This document shows, one piece after another, positions 7,964-15,337 of a stretch of 64,000 bases of DNA. The notes under the pieces were generated by a model that ran no database searches, was not told the origin of the DNA, and saw only the letters and a program-made list of their open reading frames with translations. Origin of the DNA: Solidesulfovibrio carbinolicus (GTDB taxonomy: Bacteria > Desulfobacterota > Desulfovibrionia > Desulfovibrionales > Desulfovibrionaceae); the NCBI RefSeq assembly GCF_004135975.1, contig NZ_CP026538.1, positions 3,410,001-3,474,000 on the forward strand. Direction: 5' to 3'. The translations under genes were made by a program, and so were the position numbers. Numbering within the stretch: position 1 is the stretch's first letter; each line of letters opens with the position of its first letter.

Positions 7964-10150
7964 TCAGACGAGGATCAGCTTGCCGATCTGGTAGATGGCC
8001 ACGGACACCGCAAAGGCGAAGGCCATGGACCCGAAGACCGAGAAGGTGGCCCACTTCCAGTTGGTTTCCTTGGCAATGGCCACCACCGTGACCATGCAGG
8101 GCGTGTAAAGAAGCATGAAGACGAAGACGCTTAAAATGGCCGGCAGGGTCCAGGCCGGATCGGCGGCCAGCTTTTCGCTGAGCGACTCCGATTCCTCGGG
8201 ATCGACCTCGCCCATGGAATAGGCCGTGGCCATGGTGGAGACAAAGACTTCCTTGGCCGCGAACGCCCCGATCAGGGCCACGTTGGCCTGCCAGGGGAAG
8301 CCGGCCAGCTCGGTTACCGGGCTGATGAACTGGCTCACCCGCCCGCCGAAGGAGTTCTTGAGGGCTTCTTCGTTCTGTTCGTCCTCAATGGCCTTGGTGG
8401 CGTCCTCGGTGAGCGCGGCCAGGTTTTCCTCATTGGCGTCCGGGTTGGCGGCCTTGACCTGCTCCGCGGCGGCGTCGCGCTTGGCGTCGTAGCCGGCCAC
8501 GGTCTCTTCGGAGAGCTTGGGGAAGGTCATGACGGCCCACATGATAATCGACACGGCCAGAATCACGGTGCCGGCCTTTTTGACGTACTGCCAGACCCGC
8601 TCCAGGGTGTGGTGGATGACGCCGCGCAGGGTGGGCAGGCGGTAGGGCGGAATTTCCATGACAAAGGGCGTGGACTCGCCCTTGACCAAGGTGGAGCGCA
8701 ACAGCCGCGACACGAGGAGCACGAAGCCCCAGGCGGCCAGCACCACCAGGAACATGGCCCGGGTGGGGTTGTCCGGGAAAAAGGCGGCCACGAGCATGAG
8801 GTAGGCCGTGGTCTTGGCCCCGCAGACCATGAAGGGAGCGGTCAGGATCGTGGCCAGGCGCTCGCGGGGGCTGCGCAGGGTGCGCGCGCACATGACGCCC
8901 GGCACGGCGCAGCCGCCGGGGATGCCGCCGGACATGATCAGCGGCATGACCGACATGCCGTGCAGACCGAAAATCCGCATGACCTTGTCCATCATGTAGG
9001 CCACCCGGGCCATGTAGCCGAGGTCTTCCAGGAAGACGAGCATGGCGAACATGATGCAAATAAGCGGGGTGAAGCCGATGACCGAACCCACGCCGCCGAT
9101 GATGCCGGACACGATCAGCGACTGCAGGTCGCCCTCGGGAATGTACTGCGTGCCTATGCCGGCCAGCCAGGTGAAGCCGTCCTCGATCCAGCCCTGGGGA
9201 TAGGCGCCCAGGGTGAAGGTGATCTGAAACATGACCCACAACACGGCCAGCATGATGACCGGGCCAAGCACCTTGTGGGTGACGATGCGGTCAATGGAGT
9301 CCGAGGAGGTGCGGCGCAGTTCGTCGCCGCCGGACACCACGCCCTGCTTGAGCAGGCCGTTGATGAAGCCGTAGCGCCAGTCGGCGATGATGGCGTCGGG
9401 GGTGGTCCCGACGTGCTGGCGGGTGTGGACCTCGGCTTCCTTGCACAGGGCTTCGAGCTTGGCCGAAAGCGAACCGGCGGCCCGGCCCTCCTCGATGACC
9501 TGCTCGTCGTTTTCCAGGTATTTGATGGCCACCCAGCGGGGATCGTGGCGATCAACCAGAAAGCCGGCTTCGGCAATAATGGCGGTCATGCGCTCAATGA
9601 CCGGGTCGAGCTCCGGGCCGTAGGACAGCCGGATGGGCTTCCACTTGCCGTTTGACGCCTTGTAGGCGGCGGCCACGGCCTTCATGAGTTCCTCGCGGCC
9701 CTGGCCCACCCGGGCCACGCAGGGCACCACGGGCACGCCAAGGAGCGTTGAAAGCTTTTTGACGTCGATGGTCACGCCGTTGCGCTTGACCTCGTCCATC
9801 ATATTGAGGCCAAGGACCATGGGCGCGCCGATCTCCATGAACTGCACGGCCAGATAGAGGCTGCGCTCCAGGGCCGTGGCGTCGATCATGTTGATGACCA
9901 CGTCGGGGTGTTCGTCCACGATGACGTTGCGGGCGACCAGCTCCTCCATGGAATAGGAGGTCAGGGAGTAGGTGCCGGGCAAGTCCACCAGATGGATGCT
10001 GTCGCCGTTTTGCTGGTAGACGCCTTCCAGACGATCCACGGTGATGCCGGGATAGTTGCCGACCCGGGCCGAACCGCCCGTGATGGCGTTGAACATGGTG
10101 CTTTTGCCGCAGTTGGGCTGGCCGGAGACGGCCACGCGAATGATCGACAT
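7964..10150 (-). CDS. feoB: Ferrous iron transport protein B
   Basis: Inner-membrane Fe(II) transporter with a cytoplasmic G domain (728 aa). G1 GQPNCGKST (residues 10-18), the G2/switch region GNYPGITVD, G3 DLPGTYSL and G4 NMMDE are intact. Two Gate regions follow: PLICIMFAMLVFLEDLGYMA and MSVMPLIMSGGIPGGCAVPG. A charged insertion (SEETVAGYDAKRDAAAEQVK onward) precedes the last membrane block. The ATG at 10150 lies 3 nt after the feoA stop. This is the second gene of a feoAB operon under Fur boxes at 10546-10589. Confidence 0.95.
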   Translation of the reverse strand: MSIIRVAVSGQPNCGKSTMFNAITGGSARVGNYPGITVDRLEGVYQQNGDSIHLVDLPGTYSLTSYSMEELVARNVIVDEHPDVVINMIDATALERSLYLAVQFMEIGAPMVLGLNMMDEVKRNGVTIDVKKLSTLLGVPVVPCVARVGQGREELMKAVAAAYKASNGKWKPIRLSYGPELDPVIERMTAIIAEAGFLVDRHDPRWVAIKYLENDEQVIEEGRAAGSLSAKLEALCKEAEVHTRQHVGTTPDAIIADWRYGFINGLLKQGVVSGGDELRRTSSDSIDRIVTHKVLGPVIMLAVLWVMFQITFTLGAYPQGWIEDGFTWLAGIGTQYIPEGDLQSLIVSGIIGGVGSVIGFTPLICIMFAMLVFLEDLGYMARVAYMMDKVMRIFGLHGMSVMPLIMSGGIPGGCAVPGVMCARTLRSPRERLATILTAPFMVCGAKTTAYLMLVAAFFPDNPTRAMFLVVLAAWGFVLLVSRLLRSTLVKGESTPFVMEIPPYRLPTLRGVIHHTLERVWQYVKKAGTVILAVSIIMWAVMTFPKLSEETVAGYDAKRDAAAEQVKAANPDANEENLAALTEDATKAIEDEQNEEALKNSFGGRVSQFISPVTELAGFPWQANVALIGAFAAKEVFVSTMATAYSMGEVDPEESESLSEKLAADPAWTLPAILSVFVFMLLYTPCMVTVVAIAKETNWKWATFSVFGSMAFAFAVSVAIYQIGKLILV

Positions 10151-10153
10151 GGC

Positions 10154-10384
10154 CTAGACCGCCTCCACGGTGATGCAGTCGGCCTCGCTGTTGCGAAGCG
10201 ACAGCGTGAATCCGCGCATTCGCAGCGCCACGGGATCGGCCAGGGGCGCACGCCCCACCACCATGACCGGCGTCCCGGGAACCAGTCCCATGTCGCGGAT
10301 GCGTCGGCCCATTTCGCCGCTGGCCGTGACGGCCTTGATGCAGCCCTTTTGATTGACGGCCAGTTTTCTCAAAGACATGACCAT
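10154..10384 (-). CDS. feoA: Ferrous iron transport protein A
   Basis: Small SH3-fold cytoplasmic partner of FeoB (76 aa from MVMSLRKL). The FeoA pattern is clear: GEMGRRIRDMGLVPGTPVMV in the middle and LRMRGFTLSLRNSEADCI at the end. ATG 10384 is chosen because AGGAGG lies 6 nt upstream; the frame stays open upstream, but that stretch has no FeoA similarity. It is tightly coupled to feoB. Confidence 0.93.
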   Translation of the reverse strand: MVMSLRKLAVNQKGCIKAVTASGEMGRRIRDMGLVPGTPVMVVGRAPLADPVALRMRGFTLSLRNSEADCITVEAV

Positions 10385-10538
10385 GCCGTTCCTCCTTTGC
10401 AAGCCCCGTCGGTCGATCCATCTGGCCGGCAGGCAACACGCTAAAAAAAGATTCGCCCCGCGCAAAGCGGCCTCTGGGCCGACCTCTGGCGGACACTGGC
10501 GCGGAGCGCGTCCGAAGACGGGCCGCACCCGACAAAAC

Positions 10539-10589
10539 TTGTAAATGAGATTCAATATCAATGTCAATCAATTTTGAAAATCGTTCTCT
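10539..10589 (-). promoter_or_regulatory. Fur boxes and promoter of feoAB
   Basis: TGAGATTCAATATCA (10546-10560) matches the 7-1-7 Fur consensus TGATAATNATTATCA at 12 of 14 defined positions. A weaker second copy, TGAAAATCGTTCTCT, lies at 10575-10589 (10 of 14). On the minus strand a perfect -35, TTGACA (10567-10562), with a 17-bp spacer and a weak -10, TTACAA (10544-10539), overlaps the first box. This is the expected layout for iron repression of feoAB, with a leader of about 150 nt. Confidence 0.7.
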
Positions 10590-10713
10590 CCAAATCCGCT
10601 CCATTCGCCGCGCTTCAAGGCGGCAGTGGCCTCAGACGCAAAACAAAAAGCGCCCATGCCGACACGCAAGCCGGCAAGGCGCACTCAAAAGGCAAAGGGC
10701 AACGCCGGACTCC

Positions 10714-10811
10714 TGCCGCGCCCCCTGTACAAGGCAAAGCGATCACTCAAGAGAAAACATGGCCGCGATTTGCCGCCCACTACGCCTGGTGCGCTTTTCG
10801 CAGATGCGGCG
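10714..10811. repeat. MITE-like element, copy A1 (diverged)
   Basis: The right end TGCGCTTTTCGCAGATGCGG (10792-10811) matches the right end of copy B at about 80% of positions. The left end TGCCGCGCCC matches the TIR consensus TGTCGCGTCC at 8 of 10. The interior is GC-richer and not clearly related. It abuts copy A2 through a shared CTCG (10812-10815). Confidence 0.45.
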
Positions 10812-10815
10812 CTCG

Positions 10816-10915
10816 TGTGGCGTTCTTTAAAAACACGCTCGCATTTTCTAAGAAAACCGTATGGTTTTGAGATGTTGTCTGCGAAATGCCCTCTGCGCTT
10901 TTCGCGAAAGAGGCA
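10816..10915. repeat. MITE-like element, copy A2
   Basis: The left end TGTGGCGTTCTTTAAAAACA matches copy B's TIR and adjacent A-tract. The right end contains TGCGCTTTTCGCG and ends in AGGCA, directly followed by CTAG (10916-10919). That CTAG holds the stop codon of the minus-strand gene that ends here. The interior has its own hairpin, AAAACC-GTAT-GGTTTT. About 100 bp, AT-richer than its surroundings. Confidence 0.6.
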
Positions 10916-11185
10916 CTAGACGAGCGGGCAAAACGGGCCCAGGGCCACATGCTCGGCCAGGGAAGGCCCATCGGGAAGGGATGCGTCAACACTGCGCCCG
11001 AGTTGGCGCAGCCTCTCGCGCAGGAGGCTGGCATGGGATCGGGCAATGCCCTGGGCGGTCATCATGTCGGCCAAGCCGTGCCGCCGGGAAAAGCCCAGCC
11101 GGACGTTGCCGCCGCCGTCAAGGTAAACGTTGCAACACAAGCTATCCACCAAATACATCAGCGGATCTTGACACGCTTCCATCAT
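10916..11185 (-). CDS. Small hypothetical protein
   Basis: 89 aa if it starts at ATG 11185 (MMEACQDPLMYLVDSLCCNV). I do not recognise the family. The reading frame is reasonably gene-like: a beta-type segment (NVYLDGGGNVRLGFSRRHG) followed by an amphipathic helix (SHASLLRERLRQLGRSVD). No strong ribosome binding site is visible, and an overlapping longer frame in the same phase exists, so start and reality are both uncertain. Its TAG stop coincides with the end of the repeat element A2, so the natural 3' end may have been altered by that insertion. Confidence 0.4.
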   Translation of the reverse strand: MMEACQDPLMYLVDSLCCNVYLDGGGNVRLGFSRRHGLADMMTAQGIARSHASLLRERLRQLGRSVDASLPDGPSLAEHVALGPFCPLV

Positions 11186-11285
11186 GACTGCCGTCCACCC
11201 CGGTTGCGGTTCAAGACAGAGTCGTCGCCTGACTGTGAGGCCTGAATTTATGTCAAATCGAACATCCCCGCAAATGAAAATTTGG

Positions 11286-11729
11286 TCATGCGCCCGCTCC
11301 CCGCGACGCCTGCCGGGCCAGGGCGGCCAGCAGCGCGCCAAGGTCGCGGTGGATGGCCTGGCAGGCGCATTCGATCATGCAGTTGACCAACGAACTGGCC
11401 GTCTCTCCGGCATTGCGACAATCCGTGCGCAGTCCCCAGGCCGGCAGGCCCCGGGCATGGGCGTAGCCCAGCTCCCAGGCCGTGCCGTCGTCCACGCCCG
11501 GGCCGTCGAGGACGGCCACGATCAGGTCGCAGCTCTCCAGAGCGTCGCGACACCCGGCAAACAGGCGGCTCTTGGCGTTATTTCCCAATGCGGCCACTTC
11601 CTCGTCCGTGAAAAGATCGCCCGGCCAGACCGGCTCGACCCCGGGGAGTTCCCCGGCCAGATCGCGCAGATGAGCCATGAAACGGCGCTCGGCCAAGGTA
11701 AAAAGCGGACCGGCGAGATAGACGCGCAT
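11286..11729 (-). CDS. Nucleoside 2-deoxyribosyltransferase-like protein
   Basis: 147 aa, cytoplasmic. The N-terminal MRVYLAGPLFTLAERRF and the central LDGPGVDDGTAWELGYAHAR are diagnostic of the nucleoside 2-deoxyribosyltransferase / DNPH1 fold; the GTAWELGYA glutamate is the usual nucleophile. Members exchange or hydrolyse the base of deoxynucleosides or nucleotides in purine/pyrimidine salvage or nucleotide sanitation; the substrate cannot be assigned here. Start ATG at 11729 with AAGGAG about 5 nt upstream. It stands alone, divergent from greA. Confidence 0.85.
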   Translation of the reverse strand: MRVYLAGPLFTLAERRFMAHLRDLAGELPGVEPVWPGDLFTDEEVAALGNNAKSRLFAGCRDALESCDLIVAVLDGPGVDDGTAWELGYAHARGLPAWGLRTDCRNAGETASSLVNCMIECACQAIHRDLGALLAALARQASRGAGA

Positions 11730-11802
11730 ACAGGCTCCTTGGGCGGTTTGCCCGGTGGATGTCCCCTATAGCCGAGCCGCGGCCCGCCGGACAACTCCCG
11801 TC

Positions 11803-11831
11803 TTGACCCAAAGCCTGGTATGGACTACTAA
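11803..11831 (+). promoter_or_regulatory. Promoter of greA
   Basis: TTGACC (11803-11808), 17-bp spacer, TACTAA (11826-11831). It implies a leader of about 120 nt before the greA start. Confidence 0.6.
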
Positions 11832-11873
11832 GAAAACCGTCCTTGTCCGCATGACCATTTCCATGATCTCTCG

Positions 11874-11904
11874 GCGGCCGCGCCCTCTCTCGGGGCGGGG
11901 CCGC
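11874..11904 (+). promoter_or_regulatory. Hairpin in the greA leader
   Basis: GCGGCCGCGCCC (11874-11885) pairs with GGGCGGGGCCGC (11893-11904), 11 of 12 bp, loop 7 nt, inside the predicted leader and 51 nt before the start. There is no strong T-run. Leader hairpins and attenuation are known for greA in enterobacteria; a similar role here is only a guess. Confidence 0.35.
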
Positions 11905-11955
11905 TCTCGTTAATGCCCAGACACTCCAACATCACTCGATTGCAAGGTATTGCCG

Positions 11956-12450
11956 ATGGAAAGCATCCCTATTTCCGTTGAGGGCTTCAGACGGCTGGAA
12001 CGCGAGCTGGAACGGCTCAAGAAAGAGCGCCCCGGCGTCATTTTGGCCATCAAGGAAGCGCGCGAGGAAGGCGACCTGCGCGAAAACGCCGGCTACGAAG
12101 CCGCGCGTGAACGCCAGGGCATGCTCGAAGCCCGCATCAACTACATCGAATCCCGCATGTCGCGGTTCAACGTCATCGATCTGACCACCCTGGGCGGCGA
12201 ACAGGTCATCTTCGGGGCCACCGTCGAGATTGAGGACGTGGATACCGGCGACGTGAAAAAGTACACCCTGCTTGGCCCGGACGAAGCCGAACCCAGCAAG
12301 GGTTCCATTTCGCTGCTGTCTCCGGTGGGCCTGGCCCTGCTGGGCAAGTTCGTGGGCGACGAGATCGTCGTCGATGCCCCGCGCGGCAAGATCAACTACG
12401 AAATCGTCTCCATCGCCTTTCACGGCCCCGTGGCCGCCGCCGACGACTAG
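11956..12450 (+). CDS. greA: Transcription elongation factor GreA
   Basis: Enters the RNA polymerase secondary channel and stimulates transcript cleavage in backtracked complexes. 164 aa. The N-terminal coiled coil carries the acidic tip motif in KEAREEGDLRENAGYEAARE (residues about 34-53), followed by the C-terminal FKBP-like domain (TVEIEDVDTGDVKKYTLLG and SPVGLALLGKFVGDEIVV). ATG 11956 has AAGG 8 nt upstream; the in-frame TTG at 11950 is too close to it. Single-gene unit with its own promoter and terminator. Confidence 0.95.
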   Translation: MESIPISVEGFRRLERELERLKKERPGVILAIKEAREEGDLRENAGYEAARERQGMLEARINYIESRMSRFNVIDLTTLGGEQVIFGATVEIEDVDTGDVKKYTLLGPDEAEPSKGSISLLSPVGLALLGKFVGDEIVVDAPRGKINYEIVSIAFHGPVAAADD

Positions 12451-12471
12451 CCGCATCGTCCCCGACACGCA

Positions 12472-12504
12472 AAAAGGCCCTGCCGCAATGCGACAGGGCC
12501 TTTT
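12472..12504 (+). terminator. Terminator of greA
   Basis: AAAAGGCCCTG (12472-12482) and CAGGGCCTTTT (12494-12504) form an 11-bp stem with an 11-nt loop. The A/T-flanked stem could act in both directions. Confidence 0.8.
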
Positions 12505-12528
12505 CAATGCGCTCGCCAACCGGCGTGG

Positions 12529-12630
12529 CTAGCGTCGCGTCCCTTAAAAAATACGATAGTATTTTTTACAAATGTTTTTAGCTTGTTGACTACAAAACAC
12601 CATATGCGCTTTTCGCGGACGCGACACTAG
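12529..12630. repeat. MITE-like element, copy B (best preserved), with CTAG flanks
   Basis: Body 12533-12626 (94 bp) lies between perfect CTAG direct repeats (12529-12532 and 12627-12630). The ends are inverted repeats: CGTCGCGTCC on the left against GGACGCGACA on the right (9 of 10). Inside are a 9-bp stem (AAAAAATAC-GATA-GTATTTTTT) and the shared right-end block GCGCTTTTCGCGGACGCGAC. It is AT-rich in the middle and has no coding capacity. The right CTAG contains the TAG stop codon of the DUF1269 gene. A 4-bp CTAG/YTAR duplication is typical of IS5-group elements, so a non-autonomous IS5-like MITE is the likely origin (inference). Confidence 0.75.
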
Positions 12631-13124
12631 GCCGAAGCCTTGGCCGCGTCCAGGGCGGTCTGGAGCTTGGTTTCGTCCTCGTGGGACAGCGAGGTCTGGA
12701 GCACCTTGCCGCCGGTGCCGGACAGCTCGTCGAGCACCTTGTCGGCGGTCATCTTGCGGATGAGCACAAACAGCACCGACGTGCCGGGCTGGAGCTGCTC
12801 GGCCAGTTTTTTCATGAAGTCGTCGTCGATGCCGACGTCGGACAGCGCCCCTGCCGCCGCGCCGGCTCCGGCCCCGACCACGGCCCCGAGGATGGGGTTC
12901 AGGAAAATCAGGCCGATGAGCATGCCCCAGAAGCCGCCGCCCACCGCGCCCGAGGCGGCCAGGTGGTACATCTGGTTGAGCTTCACCTTGCCGTCGTCTT
13001 TCTTCACGGCCACCACGGCGTCTTCCAGGTCGACGAGATATTCCTTCTGCATCTTAAGAAGTTTGAGCCGCACTTCCTCGGCTTTGAACATGTCGTCATA
13101 GCCGACGACGATCAGATCGCTCAT
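12627..13124 (-). CDS. DUF1269 family membrane-associated protein
   Basis: 165 aa. MSDLIVVGYDDMFKAEEVRL at the start, a Gly-rich hydrophobic hairpin in the middle (FWGMLIGLIFLNPILGAVVG then AGAGAAAGALSDVGIDDDFM) and SVLFVLIRKMTADKVLDEL at the end are typical of DUF1269. The function is unknown; members often sit in stress contexts. ATG 13124 is preferred because AAAGGAG lies 8 nt upstream; the frame is open further but without similarity. Its stop lies in the CTAG flank of repeat B, so the repeat inserted exactly at the gene's end. Confidence 0.8.
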   Translation of the reverse strand: MSDLIVVGYDDMFKAEEVRLKLLKMQKEYLVDLEDAVVAVKKDDGKVKLNQMYHLAASGAVGGGFWGMLIGLIFLNPILGAVVGAGAGAAAGALSDVGIDDDFMKKLAEQLQPGTSVLFVLIRKMTADKVLDELSGTGGKVLQTSLSHEDETKLQTALDAAKASA

Positions 13125-13349
13125 GGGGGATGCTCCTTTGGCGTCATGGGTTAAACGGCCCGCGCGGGTCGTCTTATCCTCACCTATGGCCCATTGCCCG
13201 GCCTGTTGCAACCGGGAATGCCGCCTGTCTCGAAAACGCCGCGCGCCAGGACCGTGAAACCGGGACGAAAAGCCTGGTTTCTGCCCGCCAAGGCTGCGCC
13301 GTCAGGCAAGCCGCCAACCCGGCAGGCTTCCGCCTGTCGATGCCCCGCC
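13125..13349. other. Divergent intergenic region
   Basis: About 225 bp with no gene. It must hold the promoter of the DUF1269 gene (minus strand), but I see no clear -35/-10 for it. The promoter of the plus-strand phasin operon lies at 13350-13378. Confidence 0.4.
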
Positions 13350-13378
13350 TTGACGCCGGCCCACCGAATTCCCATAGT
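13350..13378 (+). promoter_or_regulatory. Promoter of the phasin-aarF operon
   Basis: TTGACG (13350-13355), 17-bp spacer, CATAGT (13373-13378); a start of transcription near 13385 leaves a short leader with GAGG before ATG 13405. Confidence 0.55.
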
Positions 13379-13404
13379 AGCCTGACAATCCAAGCGAGGT
13401 GCGC

Positions 13405-13683
13405 ATGAAACCCGTCGATCTCCTCTCCATGGGCCTGGGAGCGGCCTTTCTGGCCAAGGACAAGCTGGGCGAAGTGCTCGGCGAACTGGAAAAACGCGGC
13501 GAGGTCTCCCGCGACGAGGCCAAGCAGTTTCTCGAAGACGCCAAGGCCCGGGCCAAGAAAGAAGAAGAAGCCCTGGCCGCGCGCGTGCGCGAGGAAGTGA
13601 AAAAAGTCCTGGAGGAAATGGGTCTGGCCACCAAGGACGACATCGCCGAACTCAAGGCGCTGCTCAAGAAAAAGTCGTCTTGA
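13405..13683 (+). CDS. Phasin-like small helical protein
   Basis: 92 aa, almost entirely charged coiled coil. MKPVDLLSMGLGAAFLAKDK at the start, then heptad-rich sequence (EVSRDEAKQFLEDAKARAKK) and ATKDDIAELKALLKKKSS at the end. It resembles the phasin/PhaF-like helper proteins that accompany AarF kinases in many bacteria, binding lipid or polyester surfaces or acting as regulators. ATG 13405 follows GAGG; GTG 13399 is the alternative. The stop overlaps the next start (TGATG), so the two are translationally coupled and probably act together. Confidence 0.7.
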   Translation: MKPVDLLSMGLGAAFLAKDKLGEVLGELEKRGEVSRDEAKQFLEDAKARAKKEEEALAARVREEVKKVLEEMGLATKDDIAELKALLKKKSS

Positions 13684-15233
13684 TGCCCCGCCCGCCGTCC
13701 CCGGGCCGCCTCTGGCTGACGTTTCGCTTTCTCCATACCGTCTTTGTGCTGGTGCGGCGCAGGGAGCGTTTCCTCTTTCTGGCTCCCCTGCCGCCGCGCC
13801 GGCTGAAAGACGCCGTCCTGACCCTGGGCGTGTGCTTCGTCAAACTGGCGCAAGTGCTGGCCACCCGGGCCGACTTTTTTCCCGAGGACTATCTGGCCGA
13901 ACTGCGCGGCGTCCACGACGAAGTCGATCCCATGCCCCAGGCCGATTTCCAGGCCGCCTTCCGCCTGGCCTTCGGCGACGCCCCGCCCTTCGCCACCTTT
14001 GACGACACGCCCCTGGCCAGCGCCTCCATCGGCCAGGTCCACGCCGCCACGCTGCCTGACGGCAGCCTCGTCGCCGTCAAGCTGCGACGCCTGGGCGTCG
14101 AAAAGCAGGTTCGCGCCGACATCGCCGCCATCCGGGCCATGCTCGGGGCCTTCACCCCGTTTTTCGCCAGCGCCACCAAAAATTCCGTCGAGGCCGTGCT
14201 CACGGAATTCTCCGCCATGATCGTGCGCGAAGCCGACCTGTCCGTGGAGCTGGCCAACCTGCGCAAGTTCACCGACGCCTACGGCCAAGGCCCGGTGCGC
14301 CTGCCCAGGCCCTACCCCGATCTTTCGAGCGTCCACGCCCTGGTCATGAGCTACGAAACCGGCTGGCGCATCGACGACTTGGCCAGCCTGCGCGAGGCCG
14401 GCATCCCCTTTTCCACGGTCCTGGATGCGCTGATTGACTTCTACATCGAGCAAATGCTCGTGCGCGGCTACTTCCACGCCGACCCGCACCCCGGCAACAT
14501 CCTCGTGCGGCCCGGCGGCGAGCTGACCCTGCTCGACTTCGGCATGGTCAAACGCCTGCCCGCCGACACCCGGGTGGCCATGATCGAAGTCGCCAAATCC
14601 GCCCACGACCGCGACTACGAAACCTTCATCGCCGCCTGCAAACGCCTGGGCATCGTTGCCGCCGGAGCCGATCCCTCCGAGATGATGGAATTCGCCGAAC
14701 GCATGTTCGACATCTTCGGCGACGCCAGGCTGTCCGCCGCCTCCATGCAGGCGCTCGCCTTCTCCGTCCTGGACTCCATGAAGGACCTGCCCTTCAAGGT
14801 GCCCCAGGACATCGTCTACGTCATGCGCGTAAGCGCCCTCATCGAGGGACTGGGGGCCACGGCCATCGACAACTTCAACGGCGTCAAGGACATCCTGCCG
14901 CGCCTGCGCCACAACCTCACCCGGGCGCTGGGGGCCGAGGCCGGGCTTTTCCCCACCCTGCGCGGCGAACTCCAAAACCTGCCGCTGACCCTGCGCCGGG
15001 CCAAGACCGTGCTCACCGACCTCAGCGAAGCCAACCTGCGGGTCAAGGTCTCCCCGGAAACCCTCGAATTCGTCACCGACCGCCTGCGCCTGGGCCTGCG
15101 CCCCCTGGCCGTGGGCGGAACACTCATGGCCGCCGGCTTCCTGGCAGCCCTGACCCTCGGGGAACGCGGCGTCTGGTTGGCCTGGGGACTGTTCGGGGTT
15201 GGGGCGCTGCGGGTGTGGACGGGGCTGAAGTAA
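13683..15233 (+). CDS. AarF/ABC1/UbiB-family atypical kinase
   Basis: 516 aa protein-kinase-like ATPase. Visible blocks: the KxGQ-region motif (GVCFVKLAQVLATRADFFPE), the Ala-rich nucleotide loop (LASASIGQVHAA), the beta3 lysine (LVAVKLRR), the catalytic loop GYFHADPHPGNILV (residues about 263-276) and the metal-binding LLDFGMV. A C-terminal hydrophobic pair (GTLMAAGFLAALTL and GVWLAWGLFGVGAL) anchors it in the membrane. UbiB relatives support isoprenoid quinone synthesis; a role with menaquinone would suit a sulfate reducer but is inference. The usual KxGQ reads KLAQ here (Gly to Ala). It is coupled to the phasin-like gene. Confidence 0.88.
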   Translation: MPRPPSPGRLWLTFRFLHTVFVLVRRRERFLFLAPLPPRRLKDAVLTLGVCFVKLAQVLATRADFFPEDYLAELRGVHDEVDPMPQADFQAAFRLAFGDAPPFATFDDTPLASASIGQVHAATLPDGSLVAVKLRRLGVEKQVRADIAAIRAMLGAFTPFFASATKNSVEAVLTEFSAMIVREADLSVELANLRKFTDAYGQGPVRLPRPYPDLSSVHALVMSYETGWRIDDLASLREAGIPFSTVLDALIDFYIEQMLVRGYFHADPHPGNILVRPGGELTLLDFGMVKRLPADTRVAMIEVAKSAHDRDYETFIAACKRLGIVAAGADPSEMMEFAERMFDIFGDARLSAASMQALAFSVLDSMKDLPFKVPQDIVYVMRVSALIEGLGATAIDNFNGVKDILPRLRHNLTRALGAEAGLFPTLRGELQNLPLTLRRAKTVLTDLSEANLRVKVSPETLEFVTDRLRLGLRPLAVGGTLMAAGFLAALTLGERGVWLAWGLFGVGALRVWTGLK

Positions 15234-15250
15234 GGAGTTGAAAAGAGGGA

Positions 15251-15297
15251 AGATGCCTCCGGCGGCCAAAGGGGGTGACCCCCTTTGGAAACCCCGC
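15251..15297. repeat. Palindromic intergenic repeat (GCCTCCGGCGGCC family), copy 1
   Basis: AGATGCCTCCGGCGGCC is followed by a hairpin with AAAGGGGGT / ACCCCCTTT arms, just after aarF. It probably also works as a terminator-like structure. Confidence 0.6.
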
Positions 15298-15337
15298 CAG
15301 GGGTTGCCCGGCTCGGCAGCGATGCGGAAAAGCGGAG

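Noticed and set aside
10626-10919. Plus-strand 97-codon frame over the tandem repeat copies
   Set aside because: It reads straight through the MITE-like elements A1 and A2 and has no ribosome site; repeat DNA explains it.
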